Shown piece after piece: positions 1-9,108 of a stretch of DNA of 64,000 nt (the first letter of the stretch is position 1; each line of letters opens with the position of its first letter). The translations under genes and the position numbers were made by a program. The notes below the pieces were generated by a model that did not search any database, was not told the origin of the DNA, and saw nothing but the letters and a program-made list of their open reading frames with translations. Origin of the DNA: Polynucleobacter necessarius (GTDB lineage Bacteria > Pseudomonadota > Gammaproteobacteria > Burkholderiales > Burkholderiaceae); assembly GCF_900096755.1 (NCBI RefSeq), contig NZ_LT615227.1, positions 460,457-524,456 of the forward strand. Direction: 5' to 3'.

Positions 1-545
1 CTTTGCACGGTTAATTTACTTGCCGAGCCATTACCACCGTTATTGCGCAATTGGTATATAGGGGACTCCATTGCACCCTCGCGCGCATCCACTTTGAACT
101 GTCCTTTAGGACCCTTAAACGTAACGTTGCCTTTTGATAACTCCGCGTTGCCTAATAGGTCTGCAATATCAGTGTCCGGATCATAAGTAATTTCATCTGC
201 TTTCAGTACAGCTCCATTACGACGAATTTGCGCGCGACCTTTAAGATGCATATCACGATCAACAACACCATCAATAGAATCGCTAGAAGTAAAAGTGAGC
301 GCTTTGCTATCACTGATCGGCTGACCCACACGCAACTGATCATCTAACTTTAAAATGGTTACATTTCCGCGATCGGGAAGCAAAATAGAATTGATTGAAG
401 ACTGTCCAAGGGCGGGCAATGGAGCTGGTGCCTGAGCATGCCCCGGAAGCACGAAAATAAAGAATGCCACCCCCATCATTACGCGCAGGGTTGCAGCTGT
501 TAAAAGAGGGGCGCAAAGGCCGGCGCGACGGCGATAATGACTCAT
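1..545 (-). CDS. lptD: LPS-assembly protein LptD, N-terminal part (cut by window edge)
   Basis: LptD, with LptE, inserts lipopolysaccharide into the outer leaflet of the outer membrane. Only the first 181 codons lie in the window; the frame stays open to the left edge. The translation starts MSHYRRRAGLCAP, has a hydrophobic signal segment (residues about 15-35) ending PGHAQA, then a periplasmic LptA-like stretch with the typical pattern LKADEITYDPDTDIADLLGN followed by KGNVTFKGPKGQF. The beta-barrel part is outside the window. The start is the ATG at 543-545. A second, out-of-frame ATG at 559-561 arises from a 16-bp tandem duplication. The gene diverges from amgK. Identification is firm from the N-terminal domain pattern and from its place beside amgK-murU. 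Confidence 0.9.
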   Translation of the reverse strand, partial: MSHYRRRAGLCAPLLTAATLRVMMGVAFFIFVLPGHAQAPAPLPALGQSSINSILLPDRGNVTILKLDDQLRVGQPISDSKALTFTSSDSIDGVVDRDMHLKGRAQIRRNGAVLKADEITYDPDTDIADLLGNAELSKGNVTFKGPKGQFKVDAREGAMESPIYQLRNNGGNGSASKLTVQ

Positions 546-569
546 AGATACAGTGACTCATAGATACAG
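538..569. repeat. 16-bp perfect tandem duplication spanning the lptD start codon
   Basis: The 16-mer tgactcatagatacag occurs at 538-553 and again at 554-569. On the minus strand each copy contains ATGAGTCA. The purine-rich AAGGCGGG (571-578 on the minus strand) therefore sits about 9 nt before the out-of-frame ATG at 561 but about 25 nt before the in-frame lptD ATG at 545. Sixteen is not a multiple of three, so the upstream ATG opens a different 73-codon frame. Confidence 0.95.
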
Positions 570-578
570 ACCCGCCTT

Positions 579-584
579 ATTATA
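579..584 (-). promoter_or_regulatory. Possible -10 element for lptD
   Basis: The minus strand reads a perfect TATAAT here, which would place the transcript start near 572, about 27 nt before the lptD ATG. No good -35 hexamer is visible 16-18 nt further upstream, so this is a weak promoter call. It lies just before the amgK start. Confidence 0.35.
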
Positions 585-594
585 CGAATCGACC

Positions 595-1586
595 ATGACT
601 GACTCTCGCTTAAATACCCTTCGCAGCTGGCTAAAAGGCCTACAAGCTAACTGGCAATTAGATCTCGACACTCTGACCCCCGCATCAGCAGATGCCAGCT
701 TTCGGCGGTATTTCCGGATTGAGTCCAAAAAGGCAGATTTTCCAACCTTAACCATCATGGATGCCCCTCCGCAACATGAGCCTTTAGATGCCTTCATTCA
801 GGTCGATTTATTGTTCTCAGAGGCAGGCCTAAATGTCCCCAAAATTCTTGAGCAAGACCTCGTTAATGGCTTCCTTTTATTAAACGATCTTGGCAATAAA
901 ACATACCTTGCAGAGCTCAAGAACGAGAGTGCAGATCATCTTTACAAAGATGCGGCACATGCATTGGTACAAATGCAACTTGCTAGCAAACCTAATGTGC
1001 TTCCAAACTATGATGAAGCACTCCTGCAACGTGAATTGGATTTATTTCCAGAGTGGTATTTAAAGAAACATCTCAATATTCAATTGAATGATTTGCAAGA
1101 TGAGCAGTTAAAAAATCTTTTGAGCTCATCATTGAAAATAATTTAGCCCAAGCAAAAGTCTATGTGCATCGCGACTACCATTCGCGCAATTTGATGGTGA
1201 CTGAAAAAAATAATCCGGGCGTCATTGATTTCCAAGATGCTGTCTACGGCCCCATTACCTATGATGCCGCTTCGCTCTGGCGCGATGCTTACATTGCCTG
1301 GCCTGAGGAGCGCGTAATCGACTGGGTAATTAAGTTTTGGGAAGAAGGTCGCAAGGCTGGGCTTCCCATGCCTAATGACTTTGGTCAGTTCTACCGTGAT
1401 TTTGAATGGATGGGTCTCCAGCGCCACCTGAAGGTTCTTGGTATTTTTGCAAGACTATTTCATCGTGATGGAAAAGATGGTTACCTCAAAGATATCCCTT
1501 TGGTTCTTGAATATGCCATTGCCTGCGCCCACCGCTATATTGAATTGAAACCTTTGGCACGAATTTTAGAGGCCACTCGCTCATGA
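595..1586 (+). pseudogene. amgK: MurNAc/GlcNAc anomeric kinase AmgK, frameshifted
   Basis: AmgK phosphorylates N-acetylmuramate at C1 in the cell-wall recycling route that feeds MurU; it belongs to the aminoglycoside phosphotransferase-like (APH) family. The ATG at 595 gives MTDSRLNTLRSWLKG, then the N-lobe with ASADASFRRYFRI. After LQDEQLKN the frame runs to a TAG at 1144-1146. The -1 frame continues from the same place as ELIIENNLAQAKVYVHRDYH and contains the catalytic loop HRDYHSRNLM and the metal-binding DFQDA, ending at 1586. One base is missing, probably in the six-A run 1110-1115 or the T run 1118-1121. The run forms A-AAA-AAT in the correct phase for -1 slippage, so residual full-length product is conceivable. 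It overlaps murU by 4 nt. Confidence 0.85.
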
Positions 1587-2299
1587 ATAAGAGCATGCTG
1601 ATTCCCTGTTTTCTGCTTGCTGCAGGTAGAGGTGAACGCATGCGTCCTCTTACAGATGATCTACCAAAGCCCCTCTTAACAATCCAAAATAAGTCTCTAT
1701 TGCAATGGCATATAGAAGCATTAGCGAAAGCTGGAATTCAAAACATCGTTATCAACCACGCTTGGTTGGGTAAAAAAATTGAGAAGGCCTTGGATGATGG
1801 AAGCCAATTTAACCTACACATCAAATACTCCCCCGAAGAAACGGCTTTAGAAACTGCTGGCGGAATACGCCAAGCGCTTCCCATCCTGAATCCAGGGGAT
1901 TACTTTTTAGTAATCAATGGGGATGTATTTAGTCCAAACCTGCCAATTTCCCAGCTCTTGGATGCTGCCACCAAGATGGGTTTGGATAGTCATCAGCCTT
2001 TGGCCCACCTGCTGATGGTCCCCAACCCCGTCCAGCACCCCGAGGGAGATTTCTACCTCCAGGGCTCGTCCGTAAAGAATTCAGCAGCGCCCAATGCTGA
2101 AAAGCTCACATTCTCAGGAATTGGCATTTATCACAAAGACTTATTTAAGGGCCTGGAATATGGGGCTCCAGCTAAGCTCGCCCCTTTATTGCAAACTGCA
2201 ATGGAGCAAAATAAAGTGTCTGGTGAAAAATATATCGGCCCATGGCACGATGTAGGTACGCCACAACGCTTACAAGAGCTCAATGCAGCATATGAATAA
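1583..2299 (+). CDS. murU: N-acetylmuramate-1-phosphate uridylyltransferase MurU
   Basis: MurU transfers UMP from UTP to MurNAc-1-phosphate, giving UDP-MurNAc for re-use in peptidoglycan synthesis. The 238 residues are full length for the nucleotidyltransferase family. The signature LAAGRGERMRPLTDDLPKPL near the N-terminus holds the nucleotide and Mg sites; NGDVF near residue 112 is the metal-binding Asp region; GPWHDVGTPQRLQEL ends the protein. Its ATG overlaps the amgK stop (ATGA), the usual amgK-murU operon. The frame is intact, although its upstream kinase partner is broken. Confidence 0.9.
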   Translation: MNKSMLIPCFLLAAGRGERMRPLTDDLPKPLLTIQNKSLLQWHIEALAKAGIQNIVINHAWLGKKIEKALDDGSQFNLHIKYSPEETALETAGGIRQALPILNPGDYFLVINGDVFSPNLPISQLLDAATKMGLDSHQPLAHLLMVPNPVQHPEGDFYLQGSSVKNSAAPNAEKLTFSGIGIYHKDLFKGLEYGAPAKLAPLLQTAMEQNKVSGEKYIGPWHDVGTPQRLQELNAAYE

Positions 2300-3659
2300 A
2301 AACGATATTTATCAGCTTCGTAGAATTGCCCTAGCAAAACAGATGCTTGCCAAAACTGGCGGGGGCATTGCTGTGATCTCGACAGCACCAGAACTTGCCC
2401 GCAACCGCGATAGCGAATTTCCCTATCGTCATGATAGTGATTTTTTCTACTTAACGGGCTTTGAAGAGCCTGGCGCAACGCTTGTCATGAAGGTTGATGG
2501 CAGCGCAGGAAATATTCAACTTCAATCTCATTTATTTTGCAGACCTAAAGATCTTGAACGAGAAATTTGGGATGGCATACGCCTTGGTCCTGAGGCGGCC
2601 CCAAAAGTTTTAGGCCTTGAATTTGCACGCAGCAATCAAGAACTCGATCAAAAACTTGGCGAACTATTGGCTGATGAAGATGCAGTCTACGTACGCCTGT
2701 CAGAAAGCGCTGAAGCCGATAGGCGCTTACGCCATTGGATGAAACAAGTTCGCAGTCAAGCCCGCTCCGGAGTAAACCCGCCTTCAGAATTTCATGATGT
2801 TGAAGCGCTAATTCATGAAATGCGTTTGTTTAAGGACGCTCACGAAATCGACATTATGCGTCGTGCTGCAGCCATCTCTGCACGCGCCCATATCCGAGCA
2901 ATGCAAATTTGTAAGCCTGGCATGCGTGAATATCAACTCGAAGCAGAATTACTCCATGAGTTCCGCAATAGTGGTGCACAAAGTGTTGCATATAACAGCA
3001 TTGTTGCGGGCGGCGAGAACTCTTGCATCCTCCACTATCGTGCTGGTGCAACTGAATTGCGCAGTGGTGAGCTATGTTTAATTGATGCCGGTTGTGAGTT
3101 GGATGGCTATGCTTCAGATATCACCCGCACATTTCCAGTGAATGGAAAATTTACCGGACCACAACGCGCTTTATATGACATCACGCTAGCAGCGCAAGAA
3201 GCTGCTATTGCAGCAACCAAAGTAGGCAACACTTTCATGCAACCTCATGAGGCGGCGCTCAAAGCTCTCACTCAGGGATTATTAGATGAAAAGTTGCTTA
3301 AGCTCTCTGAATTAGGCTCTTTGGATAACGCCATTGAAACAGCAGCTTACCGCCGTTTCTACATGCATCGCACCTCACATTGGCTCGGCATGGATGTTCA
3401 CGATGTTGGCTCGTATCGCGAGACATCACAAGACACATCCAACACAGAAAAGCCCTGGCGCATCCTGAAAAGCGGCATGGTCATCACAATTGAGCCGGGT
3501 TTATATGTCAGACCCGCGGACGACATTGATGAGGCCTTCTGGAACATTGGGATTCGCATTGAGGATGACGCCGTAATTAATGACTCTGGATGCGAATTGA
3601 TTTCGCGTGGCGTACCGGTCAAATCGGATGAGATTGAAGCGCTCATGAAAAACTCGTAG
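2292..3659 (+). CDS. pepP: Xaa-Pro aminopeptidase (aminopeptidase P)
   Basis: This cytoplasmic M24B metallopeptidase releases N-terminal residues next to proline. It has an N-terminal aminopeptidase-P domain (SEFPYRHDSDFFYLTGF) and a C-terminal pita-bread catalytic domain. Visible dinuclear Mn ligand motifs are LIDAGCELDGYASDITRTF (two Asp), HRTSHWLGMDVHDVG (His), TIEPGLYV (Glu) and GIRIEDD (Glu). About 455 residues, close to E. coli PepP. ATGs at 2283 and 2292 are both possible; 2292 overlaps the murU stop and matches the short N-terminus usual in the family. It is followed by ubiH at 13 nt, as in many gamma- and betaproteobacteria. Confidence 0.9.
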   Translation: MNKNDIYQLRRIALAKQMLAKTGGGIAVISTAPELARNRDSEFPYRHDSDFFYLTGFEEPGATLVMKVDGSAGNIQLQSHLFCRPKDLEREIWDGIRLGPEAAPKVLGLEFARSNQELDQKLGELLADEDAVYVRLSESAEADRRLRHWMKQVRSQARSGVNPPSEFHDVEALIHEMRLFKDAHEIDIMRRAAAISARAHIRAMQICKPGMREYQLEAELLHEFRNSGAQSVAYNSIVAGGENSCILHYRAGATELRSGELCLIDAGCELDGYASDITRTFPVNGKFTGPQRALYDITLAAQEAAIAATKVGNTFMQPHEAALKALTQGLLDEKLLKLSELGSLDNAIETAAYRRFYMHRTSHWLGMDVHDVGSYRETSQDTSNTEKPWRILKSGMVITIEPGLYVRPADDIDEAFWNIGIRIEDDAVINDSGCELISRGVPVKSDEIEALMKNS

Positions 3660-3672
3660 AGCTGACTAAAAA

Positions 3673-4824
3673 ATGAGCTCATCTAATTGCGACATTTTGA
3701 TTCAAGGCGGCGGTCCAGTAGGGTTGGCCTGTGCCGCCTGGACATTACAAAAATTTCCGGATGCCAGGATCACATTGCTTGATCGCAACCCGGTAAGCGA
3801 TGAAGATCTAGCAAACTCAGACAGTCGTGGTATCGCCCTCTCACATGGTAGCAAGCTGTTACTCGACACCATTCATGCCTGGCCAAAAGAGTCTGCACAA
3901 ATTCATCAAGTACATGTTTCTCAAGCTGGGCGCTTTGGCCGCGCACTAATGACACGTGAAGAACTTAAGCAAGATGCTCTAGGGCACATCATTCGCTATC
4001 GCGATATCCATGTCACGCTTCGCCAAGCTCTTAGGGGAATTCAAACAATAAGTAAAAACTTCGTTTGGCGGCATATTAGTGATGGCGCGGAAGAAAATAC
4101 TATTCAGGCTAAATGCATTGTGCATGCTGAGGGTGGATTGTTTAAGAAGCAAGATTGGGTGGAATCTGGTCGTGATTATGGCCAATCTGCTTTAGTTGGC
4201 CTAGTAGAAGTAGAAAATGCAGCGCCCCACCAAGCCTGGGAGCGTTTTACATCAGAGGGCCCTCTAGCAGTTCTGCCAAGTCACTATGGTTCTAACATTC
4301 TGAATCTCGTTTGGTGTGGTTCGCCCGCTTCATCACAACACCGCTTACAACTGAGTGATGCAGATTTTTTAGATGCATTACAAAATGAATTTGGTTCACG
4401 CATTGGACGCTTTTTAAAGATTCAAGATCGTCGCTTATACGAACTGGGTCTGAACTACCGTAAAGAAATCACCAAAGATAATGAAGTTTGGATTGGTAAT
4501 GCTGCGCAAACTCTGCACCCTGTAGCAGGACAAGGCCTTAACTTGGGTCTGCGTGATGCCTACCTTTTGTCAGAAAAATTGGTTGGGGCATTTTCTGGAT
4601 CTGAGCAATCTCCCATCGAAATCCAAAACGCTCTCCAAAGCTATGCCCAAAGTCGCAAAGCTGATAGAACAACCACCATTGGGCTGACAGACTTTATGGC
4701 CAGAGTATTTACATCCAATCTAGCCCCGATTGTGCTCGCTCGCGGACTAGCTTTATCGGCCCTTCAGTGGGTTCCGTCAGTCAAGACAGCCTTAGCCCGC
4801 CAGATGATGTTTGGCAGGCGCTAA
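3673..4824 (+). CDS. ubiH: UbiH/VisC-family FAD monooxygenase of ubiquinone synthesis
   Basis: It hydroxylates the aromatic ring of a ubiquinone precursor. The N-terminal dinucleotide-binding motif is ILIQGGGPVGLACA; the second FAD motif GNAAQTLHPVAGQGLNLGLRDA near residue 275 is diagnostic of the UbiH/COQ6 family. 383 residues, normal length. It sits directly behind pepP in the classic pepP-ubiH pair. The exact ring position (UbiH, UbiI or UbiF type) cannot be settled from sequence alone, and UbiH is chosen because of the neighbour. Confidence 0.85.
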   Translation: MSSSNCDILIQGGGPVGLACAAWTLQKFPDARITLLDRNPVSDEDLANSDSRGIALSHGSKLLLDTIHAWPKESAQIHQVHVSQAGRFGRALMTREELKQDALGHIIRYRDIHVTLRQALRGIQTISKNFVWRHISDGAEENTIQAKCIVHAEGGLFKKQDWVESGRDYGQSALVGLVEVENAAPHQAWERFTSEGPLAVLPSHYGSNILNLVWCGSPASSQHRLQLSDADFLDALQNEFGSRIGRFLKIQDRRLYELGLNYRKEITKDNEVWIGNAAQTLHPVAGQGLNLGLRDAYLLSEKLVGAFSGSEQSPIEIQNALQSYAQSRKADRTTTIGLTDFMARVFTSNLAPIVLARGLALSALQWVPSVKTALARQMMFGRR

Positions 4825-4878
4825 AGGGCTTAAATCGCCCTCAAAATCCAAGCTCTCCGCATTTGATCTAAAACAAGC

Positions 4879-4903
4879 AATCTGCCTAAAAAATAGGCAG
4901 ATT
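4879..4903. terminator. Stem-loop downstream of ubiH
   Basis: AATCTGCCTA at 4879-4888 and TAGGCAGATT at 4894-4903 form a perfect 10-bp stem with a 5-A loop, 55 nt past the ubiH stop. There is no convincing U-run, so it may be a weak terminator or a processing or stability hairpin. The remainder of the 163-nt gap before dusB holds no gene. Confidence 0.45.
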
Positions 4904-4987
4904 TAGGGTTGATTGTGCTAAAGTGTCATGCTTTCGGCCCAAGCCGACACTGCAATAGCGAATTTCTCAATTCCCAAGCCTTTTTAG

Positions 4988-6004
4988 ATGAATATTGGTC
5001 CTCACTTACTCGCAAACAAGCTTTTTGTGGCCCCTATGGCCGGGGTAACTGATCGTCCTTTTAGACAGCTTTGCAAAAAATTAGGTGCTGGCTATGCCGT
5101 CTCTGAAATGGTGGCCTCTAATGCCCTGCTTTGGAAAAGCGAAAAAACGCAACGTCGCGCAAATCACGTTGGCGAATTCAAACCGATCGCCGTACAAATT
5201 GCAGGCGCCGATCCTGCCATGATGGCGGCGGCTGCAAAAATCAACGTAGATCATGGCGCCCAAATTATTGATATCAACATGGGCTGTCCCGCAAAAAAAG
5301 TTTGTAATGTTGCTGCAGGCTCTGCGTTATTACGTGACGAACCTTTGGTTCAACAAATTTTGGAGGCGGTCGTTAATGCTGTTGGAGTTGGCCCAGACGC
5401 AGTGCCAGTCACTTTGAAGATTCGTACCGGTTGGGATCGTGAACATAAAAATGCAATTGAGATTGCGCGCTTGGCTGAAAAAAGTGGCATCTCCATGTTG
5501 ACTGTTCACGGCCGCACTAGAGCAGACCTGTATCACGGCGAAGCAGAATACGAAACGATTACCGCCGTTAAAAATAGTGTGGGCATACCGGTGGTGGCTA
5601 ATGGCGACATCAATAGCCCTGAAAAAGCAGAGCAAGTTTTAAAGGTCACCGGTGCAGACGCCATCATGATTGGTCGAGCCGCACAAGGACGCCCTTGGAT
5701 TTTTCGAGAAATCAATCATTACCTAGAAACTGGTGGCAAGCTTCCGACCCCGGAGATCAATGAGATCCAGGCCATCATGAATGCTCACCTTCTGGATCAC
5801 TATGAGTTTTACGGCGAGCACATTGGCCTTCGCACCGCACGTAAACACATTGGCTGGTATTGCAAGGGCTTACGTGACTCACATGCTTTCCGCCAGCGCA
5901 TGAATACTGCTGATGATTGCAAAACGCAACTACAAATGGTGAATGATTATTTTGATGAGATGAAATCTCATTCTGACCGTTTGCTGTTTTTAGAAGCTGC
6001 TTAA
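4988..6004 (+). CDS. dusB: tRNA-dihydrouridine synthase B
   Basis: DusB is an FMN- and NADPH-dependent enzyme that reduces uridine to dihydrouridine in the tRNA D-loop (U17 in E. coli). Family motifs: VAPMAGVTDRPFRQLCKKLG, SEMVASNALLW, INMGCPAKKVCNVAAGSALL with the catalytic Cys, KIRTGWD, TVHGRTRADLYHGEA, and IGRAAQGRPWIF. 338 residues, full length. It lies 40 nt upstream of fis, the conserved dusB-fis operon in which fis is usually translated from the dusB transcript. Confidence 0.93.
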   Translation: MNIGPHLLANKLFVAPMAGVTDRPFRQLCKKLGAGYAVSEMVASNALLWKSEKTQRRANHVGEFKPIAVQIAGADPAMMAAAAKINVDHGAQIIDINMGCPAKKVCNVAAGSALLRDEPLVQQILEAVVNAVGVGPDAVPVTLKIRTGWDREHKNAIEIARLAEKSGISMLTVHGRTRADLYHGEAEYETITAVKNSVGIPVVANGDINSPEKAEQVLKVTGADAIMIGRAAQGRPWIFREINHYLETGGKLPTPEINEIQAIMNAHLLDHYEFYGEHIGLRTARKHIGWYCKGLRDSHAFRQRMNTADDCKTQLQMVNDYFDEMKSHSDRLLFLEAA

Positions 6005-6044
6005 TTATTTTTTTTTATATTTGTTTTTGTATTGATAGATTGTT

Positions 6045-6284
6045 ATGACCAATAAGCACCCAATTACTGAATGTATTGAAACCCAATTACAAGGTTACCT
6101 AAATGACCTTAAAGGAACGGCACCTACTGATATCTATCAAATGGTATTGGCTGTTGTAGAAAAGCCGATGCTGGAGTTAGTGATGCAACATGCCAAACAC
6201 AACCAGTCCCTAGCAGCTCAATACCTCGGTATTAATCGCAATACCCTTCATAAGAAGTTAGTTGAACATCAGCTACTGAAATAA
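6045..6284 (+). CDS. fis: DNA-binding protein Fis
   Basis: Fis is a small nucleoid protein that bends DNA and tunes rRNA and growth-phase promoters. It has 79 residues; the C-terminal helix-turn-helix reads NQSLAAQYLGINRNTLHKKL, the conserved Fis motif. It is shorter at the N-terminus than E. coli Fis (98 residues), normal for betaproteobacteria. The dusB-fis spacer (6005-6044) is very T-rich (a nine-T run) but has no hairpin, so co-transcription is likely. Confidence 0.93.
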   Translation: MTNKHPITECIETQLQGYLNDLKGTAPTDIYQMVLAVVEKPMLELVMQHAKHNQSLAAQYLGINRNTLHKKLVEHQLLK

Positions 6285-6331
6285 GAATCAACAGTCTTTA
6301 ACGTAATTTTTAATTAAACCCTCCGAAAAAT

Positions 6332-7912
6332 ATGATCCGTACAGCCCTTCTCTCTGTCTCCGATAAAAATGGCATCGTGCCTTTTGCTAAAGCCCTTCAT
6401 GATCAAGGTATCAAGCTAATTTCAACCGGAGGCACCGCAAAGCTCTTGGCTGGGAACAATTTGCCTGTTGTAGAAGTTTCGTCCCTGACTAAATTTCCAG
6501 AAATGCTTGATGGCCGCGTTAAAACGCTCCACCCCATGGTGCATGGCGGTCTACTAGCGCGCAGAGGCTTCCCGGAACATATGGCGGCGCTTAAAGAGCA
6601 CGGCATCGACACAATCGACATGCTGGTAATTAATCTGTATCCATTTAATGAGACTGTTGCCAAGGAAAACTGCTCATTTGAAGATGCGGTTGAAAATATT
6701 GATATCGGCGGTCCAGCCATGTTGCGCGCTGCCGCCAAGAATCATCAAGACGTTACCGTACTGATTTCACCCGAAGATTACGCCCCAGTCTTGGCTGAAA
6801 TGAAATCCAATAAGAATGTTGTTTCATACAAGACCAATTTAGCTTTAGCTAAAAAAGTATTTGCTCATACCGCCCAATATGATGGTGCAATCGCCAACTA
6901 TCTCTCAGCGTTGGGTGATGACTTAGATCATAAGGCTCGCTCTGCCCATCCAGAAACCCTGCATCTTGCCTTTGAAAAGGTACAAGAGATGCGTTATGGA
7001 GAGAACCCACATCAGTCTGCTGCTTTCTACAAAGATATTTATCCTGTAGATGGTGCGCTTGCAAACTACAAGCAATTGCAGGGCAAAGAACTTTCCTATA
7101 ACAATATTGCCGATGCTGATTCAGCCTGGGAATGTGTCAAGAGCTTTACCGGCAATGCTGGCGGCGCTGCTGCGTGCGTCATCATCAAACACGCCAATCC
7201 TTGCGGTGTAGCCGTTGGTGCGACAGCGCCTGAAGCCTACCAAAAAGCATTTAAAACCGACCCAAGCTCTGCCTTTGGCGGCATCATTGCATTTAACGTT
7301 CCATGTGATGGCGCTGCAGCTGAAGCCATCTCCAAACAGTTTGTGGAAGTATTAATTGCCCCTGGCTTTAGCGATGAAGCAAAAGCAATTTTTGCTGCCA
7401 AACAAAATGTTCGTCTTTTGGAAATCCCACTAGGTACTGCGTTTAATACATTTGATTTCAAACGCGTAGGTGGTGGCTTGCTTGTGCAATCCCCTGATGC
7501 GAAGAATGTTCTTGAAAATGAAATGCGTGTTGTGAGCAAACGCTTGCCAACCCCAAGCGAGATGCACGACATGATGTTTGCATGGCGCGTTGCTAAGTTT
7601 GTGAAGTCTAATGCAATCGTATATTGCGCAAATGGCATGACACTCGGAATTGGTGCAGGCCAAATGAGTCGCGTGGACTCTGCCCGCATGGCTAGCATCA
7701 AGGCAGAGAATGCTGGTCTTAGCCTGAAAGGCTCTGCGGTGGCAAGCGATGCGTTCTTCCCATTCCGCGATGGCCTAGATGTAGTTGTCAATGGTGGCGC
7801 AAGTTGCGCAATTCAACCGGGTGGCAGCATGCGTGATGATGAAATCATTGCGGCAGCTGATGAGCACGGCATTGCCATGATCTTTACTGGCACCCGCCTC
7901 TTCCGTCACTAA
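6332..7912 (+). CDS. purH: Bifunctional AICAR formyltransferase / IMP cyclohydrolase PurH
   Basis: PurH catalyses the last two steps of IMP synthesis. The N-terminal MGS-like cyclohydrolase domain (about 1-200) has [20 protein letters not shown] and the STGGTAKLL and DGRVKTLHP motifs; the C-terminal transformylase has [37 protein letters not shown] and DAFFPFRDG. 526 residues, complete. It lies 47 nt after fis and 15 nt before ruvC, suggesting a run of co-directional genes from dusB to ruvB. Confidence 0.96.
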   Translation: MIRTALLSVSDKNGIVPFAKALHDQGIKLISTGGTAKLLAGNNLPVVEVSSLTKFPEMLDGRVKTLHPMVHGGLLARRGFPEHMAALKEHGIDTIDMLVINLYPFNETVAKENCSFEDAVENIDIGGPAMLRAAAKNHQDVTVLISPEDYAPVLAEMKSNKNVVSYKTNLALAKKVFAHTAQYDGAIANYLSALGDDLDHKARSAHPETLHLAFEKVQEMRYGENPHQSAAFYKDIYPVDGALANYKQLQGKELSYNNIADADSAWECVKSFTGNAGGAAACVIIKHANPCGVAVGATAPEAYQKAFKTDPSSAFGGIIAFNVPCDGAAAEAISKQFVEVLIAPGFSDEAKAIFAAKQNVRLLEIPLGTAFNTFDFKRVGGGLLVQSPDAKNVLENEMRVVSKRLPTPSEMHDMMFAWRVAKFVKSNAIVYCANGMTLGIGAGQMSRVDSARMASIKAENAGLSLKGSAVASDAFFPFRDGLDVVVNGGASCAIQPGGSMRDDEIIAAADEHGIAMIFTGTRLFRH

Positions 7913-7927
7913 GCAAGCTCAATCAAC

Positions 7928-8455
7928 ATGCGCTGGATAGGAATCGACCCAGGTCTTCGTACTACCGGTTTTGGCGTCATTGACGTTGACGGCCAAAAAC
8001 TGACCTACGTTGCCTCAGGCACGATTGAAAGCGGTGATCCAGCAAAAGGGCTACCAGAGCGATTAGGGGCCCTCTACGCTGGCGTGAAAGAAGTTCTGGA
8101 TACCTATCATCCAGAGTCTGCTGCGATTGAGGAAGTCTTCTTAAATGTGAATCCTCGATCTACCCTGATGCTAGGACAAGCCAGAGGAGCAGTGATTGCC
8201 ACCCTAGTTTCTCAAAAACTTCCTGTAGCCGAGTACAGCGCCTTGAGAGTCAAACAAGCAATCGTAGGTACTGGTCGCGCGGCTAAGCCACAGGTTCAGG
8301 AAATGGTGAAACGCCTTCTCAGGCTGAATCGCGCACCAGGAACCGATGCCTCAGATGCGCTGGGCGTTGCTATCTGTGCAGCCCATCATGCGCAAATACC
8401 AAAAGCGATTACTGCTGCCACCGCGGCCTTAAACCCCAAGAAACGCACTAAGTAA
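7928..8455 (+). CDS. ruvC: Holliday junction endodeoxyribonuclease RuvC
   Basis: RuvC cuts Holliday junctions processed by RuvAB. It is an RNase H-fold nuclease of 175 residues with the first catalytic Asp in [14 protein letters not shown], Glu in AAIEEVF, and the C-terminal acidic pair in [19 protein letters not shown]. It is the first gene of ruvC-ruvA-ruvB and all three are intact, so junction resolution is retained. Confidence 0.95.
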   Translation: MRWIGIDPGLRTTGFGVIDVDGQKLTYVASGTIESGDPAKGLPERLGALYAGVKEVLDTYHPESAAIEEVFLNVNPRSTLMLGQARGAVIATLVSQKLPVAEYSALRVKQAIVGTGRAAKPQVQEMVKRLLRLNRAPGTDASDALGVAICAAHHAQIPKAITAATAALNPKKRTK

Positions 8456-8484
8456 AAATACACATCACAGGTTAAGATCTCTAC

Positions 8485-9066
8485 ATGATTGGTCGCATAC
8501 AAGGTACTCTCGTTTCCGTTCACCCTCCTCGACTCCTGGTTGATTGTCATGGCATTGGCTATGAGGTAGATGTGCCGATGAGCACTTTGTATCAATTGCC
8601 TTCGACTGGCGAAAAAATTACGCTTCTTACACACTTTCAAGTTCGTGAAGATGCGCAGCAACTTTTTGGCTTTGCCACTGAAACTGAACGTGAAGCATTT
8701 AGACAACTCATAAAAATTAGTGGTGTTGGCTCCCGTACGGCACTAGCAGTCCTCTCTGGTATGGGCGTTAATGAATTAGCCCAAGCAATTGCGCTCCAAG
8801 AGGCTGGTCGACTAACTCAAGTTCCAGGCATAGGCAAGAAAACTGCTGAGCGCCTTTGCCTAGAACTTAAAGGCAAGCTAGCTCCAGACCTTGGCATTAC
8901 TGGCGGCAAGCCACAAGCAATTGAAGCGAGCAGCGAAGTATTACAAGCGCTCCTGGCGCTGGGCTACTCAGAAAAAGAGGCGTTATTGGCACTCAAACAA
9001 ATCCCACCAGATACCAGTGTTTCTGATGGCATTCGTATGGGTTTGAAGTACTTATCTAAAGCCTGA
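8485..9066 (+). CDS. ruvA: Holliday junction DNA helicase subunit RuvA
   Basis: RuvA binds four-way junctions and loads RuvB. The N-terminal OB-fold starts [20 protein letters not shown]; two helix-hairpin-helix motifs appear as [17 protein letters not shown] and [20 protein letters not shown]; a C-terminal domain III ([12 protein letters not shown]) contacts RuvB. 193 residues, normal. It lies 29 nt behind ruvC. Confidence 0.95.
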   Translation: MIGRIQGTLVSVHPPRLLVDCHGIGYEVDVPMSTLYQLPSTGEKITLLTHFQVREDAQQLFGFATETEREAFRQLIKISGVGSRTALAVLSGMGVNELAQAIALQEAGRLTQVPGIGKKTAERLCLELKGKLAPDLGITGGKPQAIEASSEVLQALLALGYSEKEALLALKQIPPDTSVSDGIRMGLKYLSKA

Positions 9067-9108
9067 TCTTAGATAGAAGCAATTCTCAATAAGCACTACA
9101 CTTGTAGC

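Noticed and set aside
340..561. 73-codon minus-strand frame from the duplicated ATG
   Set aside because: Overlaps lptD in another frame and has no protein-like features. It may be translated by accident, but it is not a gene.
553..594. GTG start giving amgK a 14-residue N-terminal extension
   Set aside because: The extension is encoded by the tandem duplication and looks unlike the family; ATG at 595 gives the expected N-terminus.
6005..6044. Nine-T run between dusB and fis as a terminator
   Set aside because: No stem precedes it, and dusB-fis is a conserved operon.
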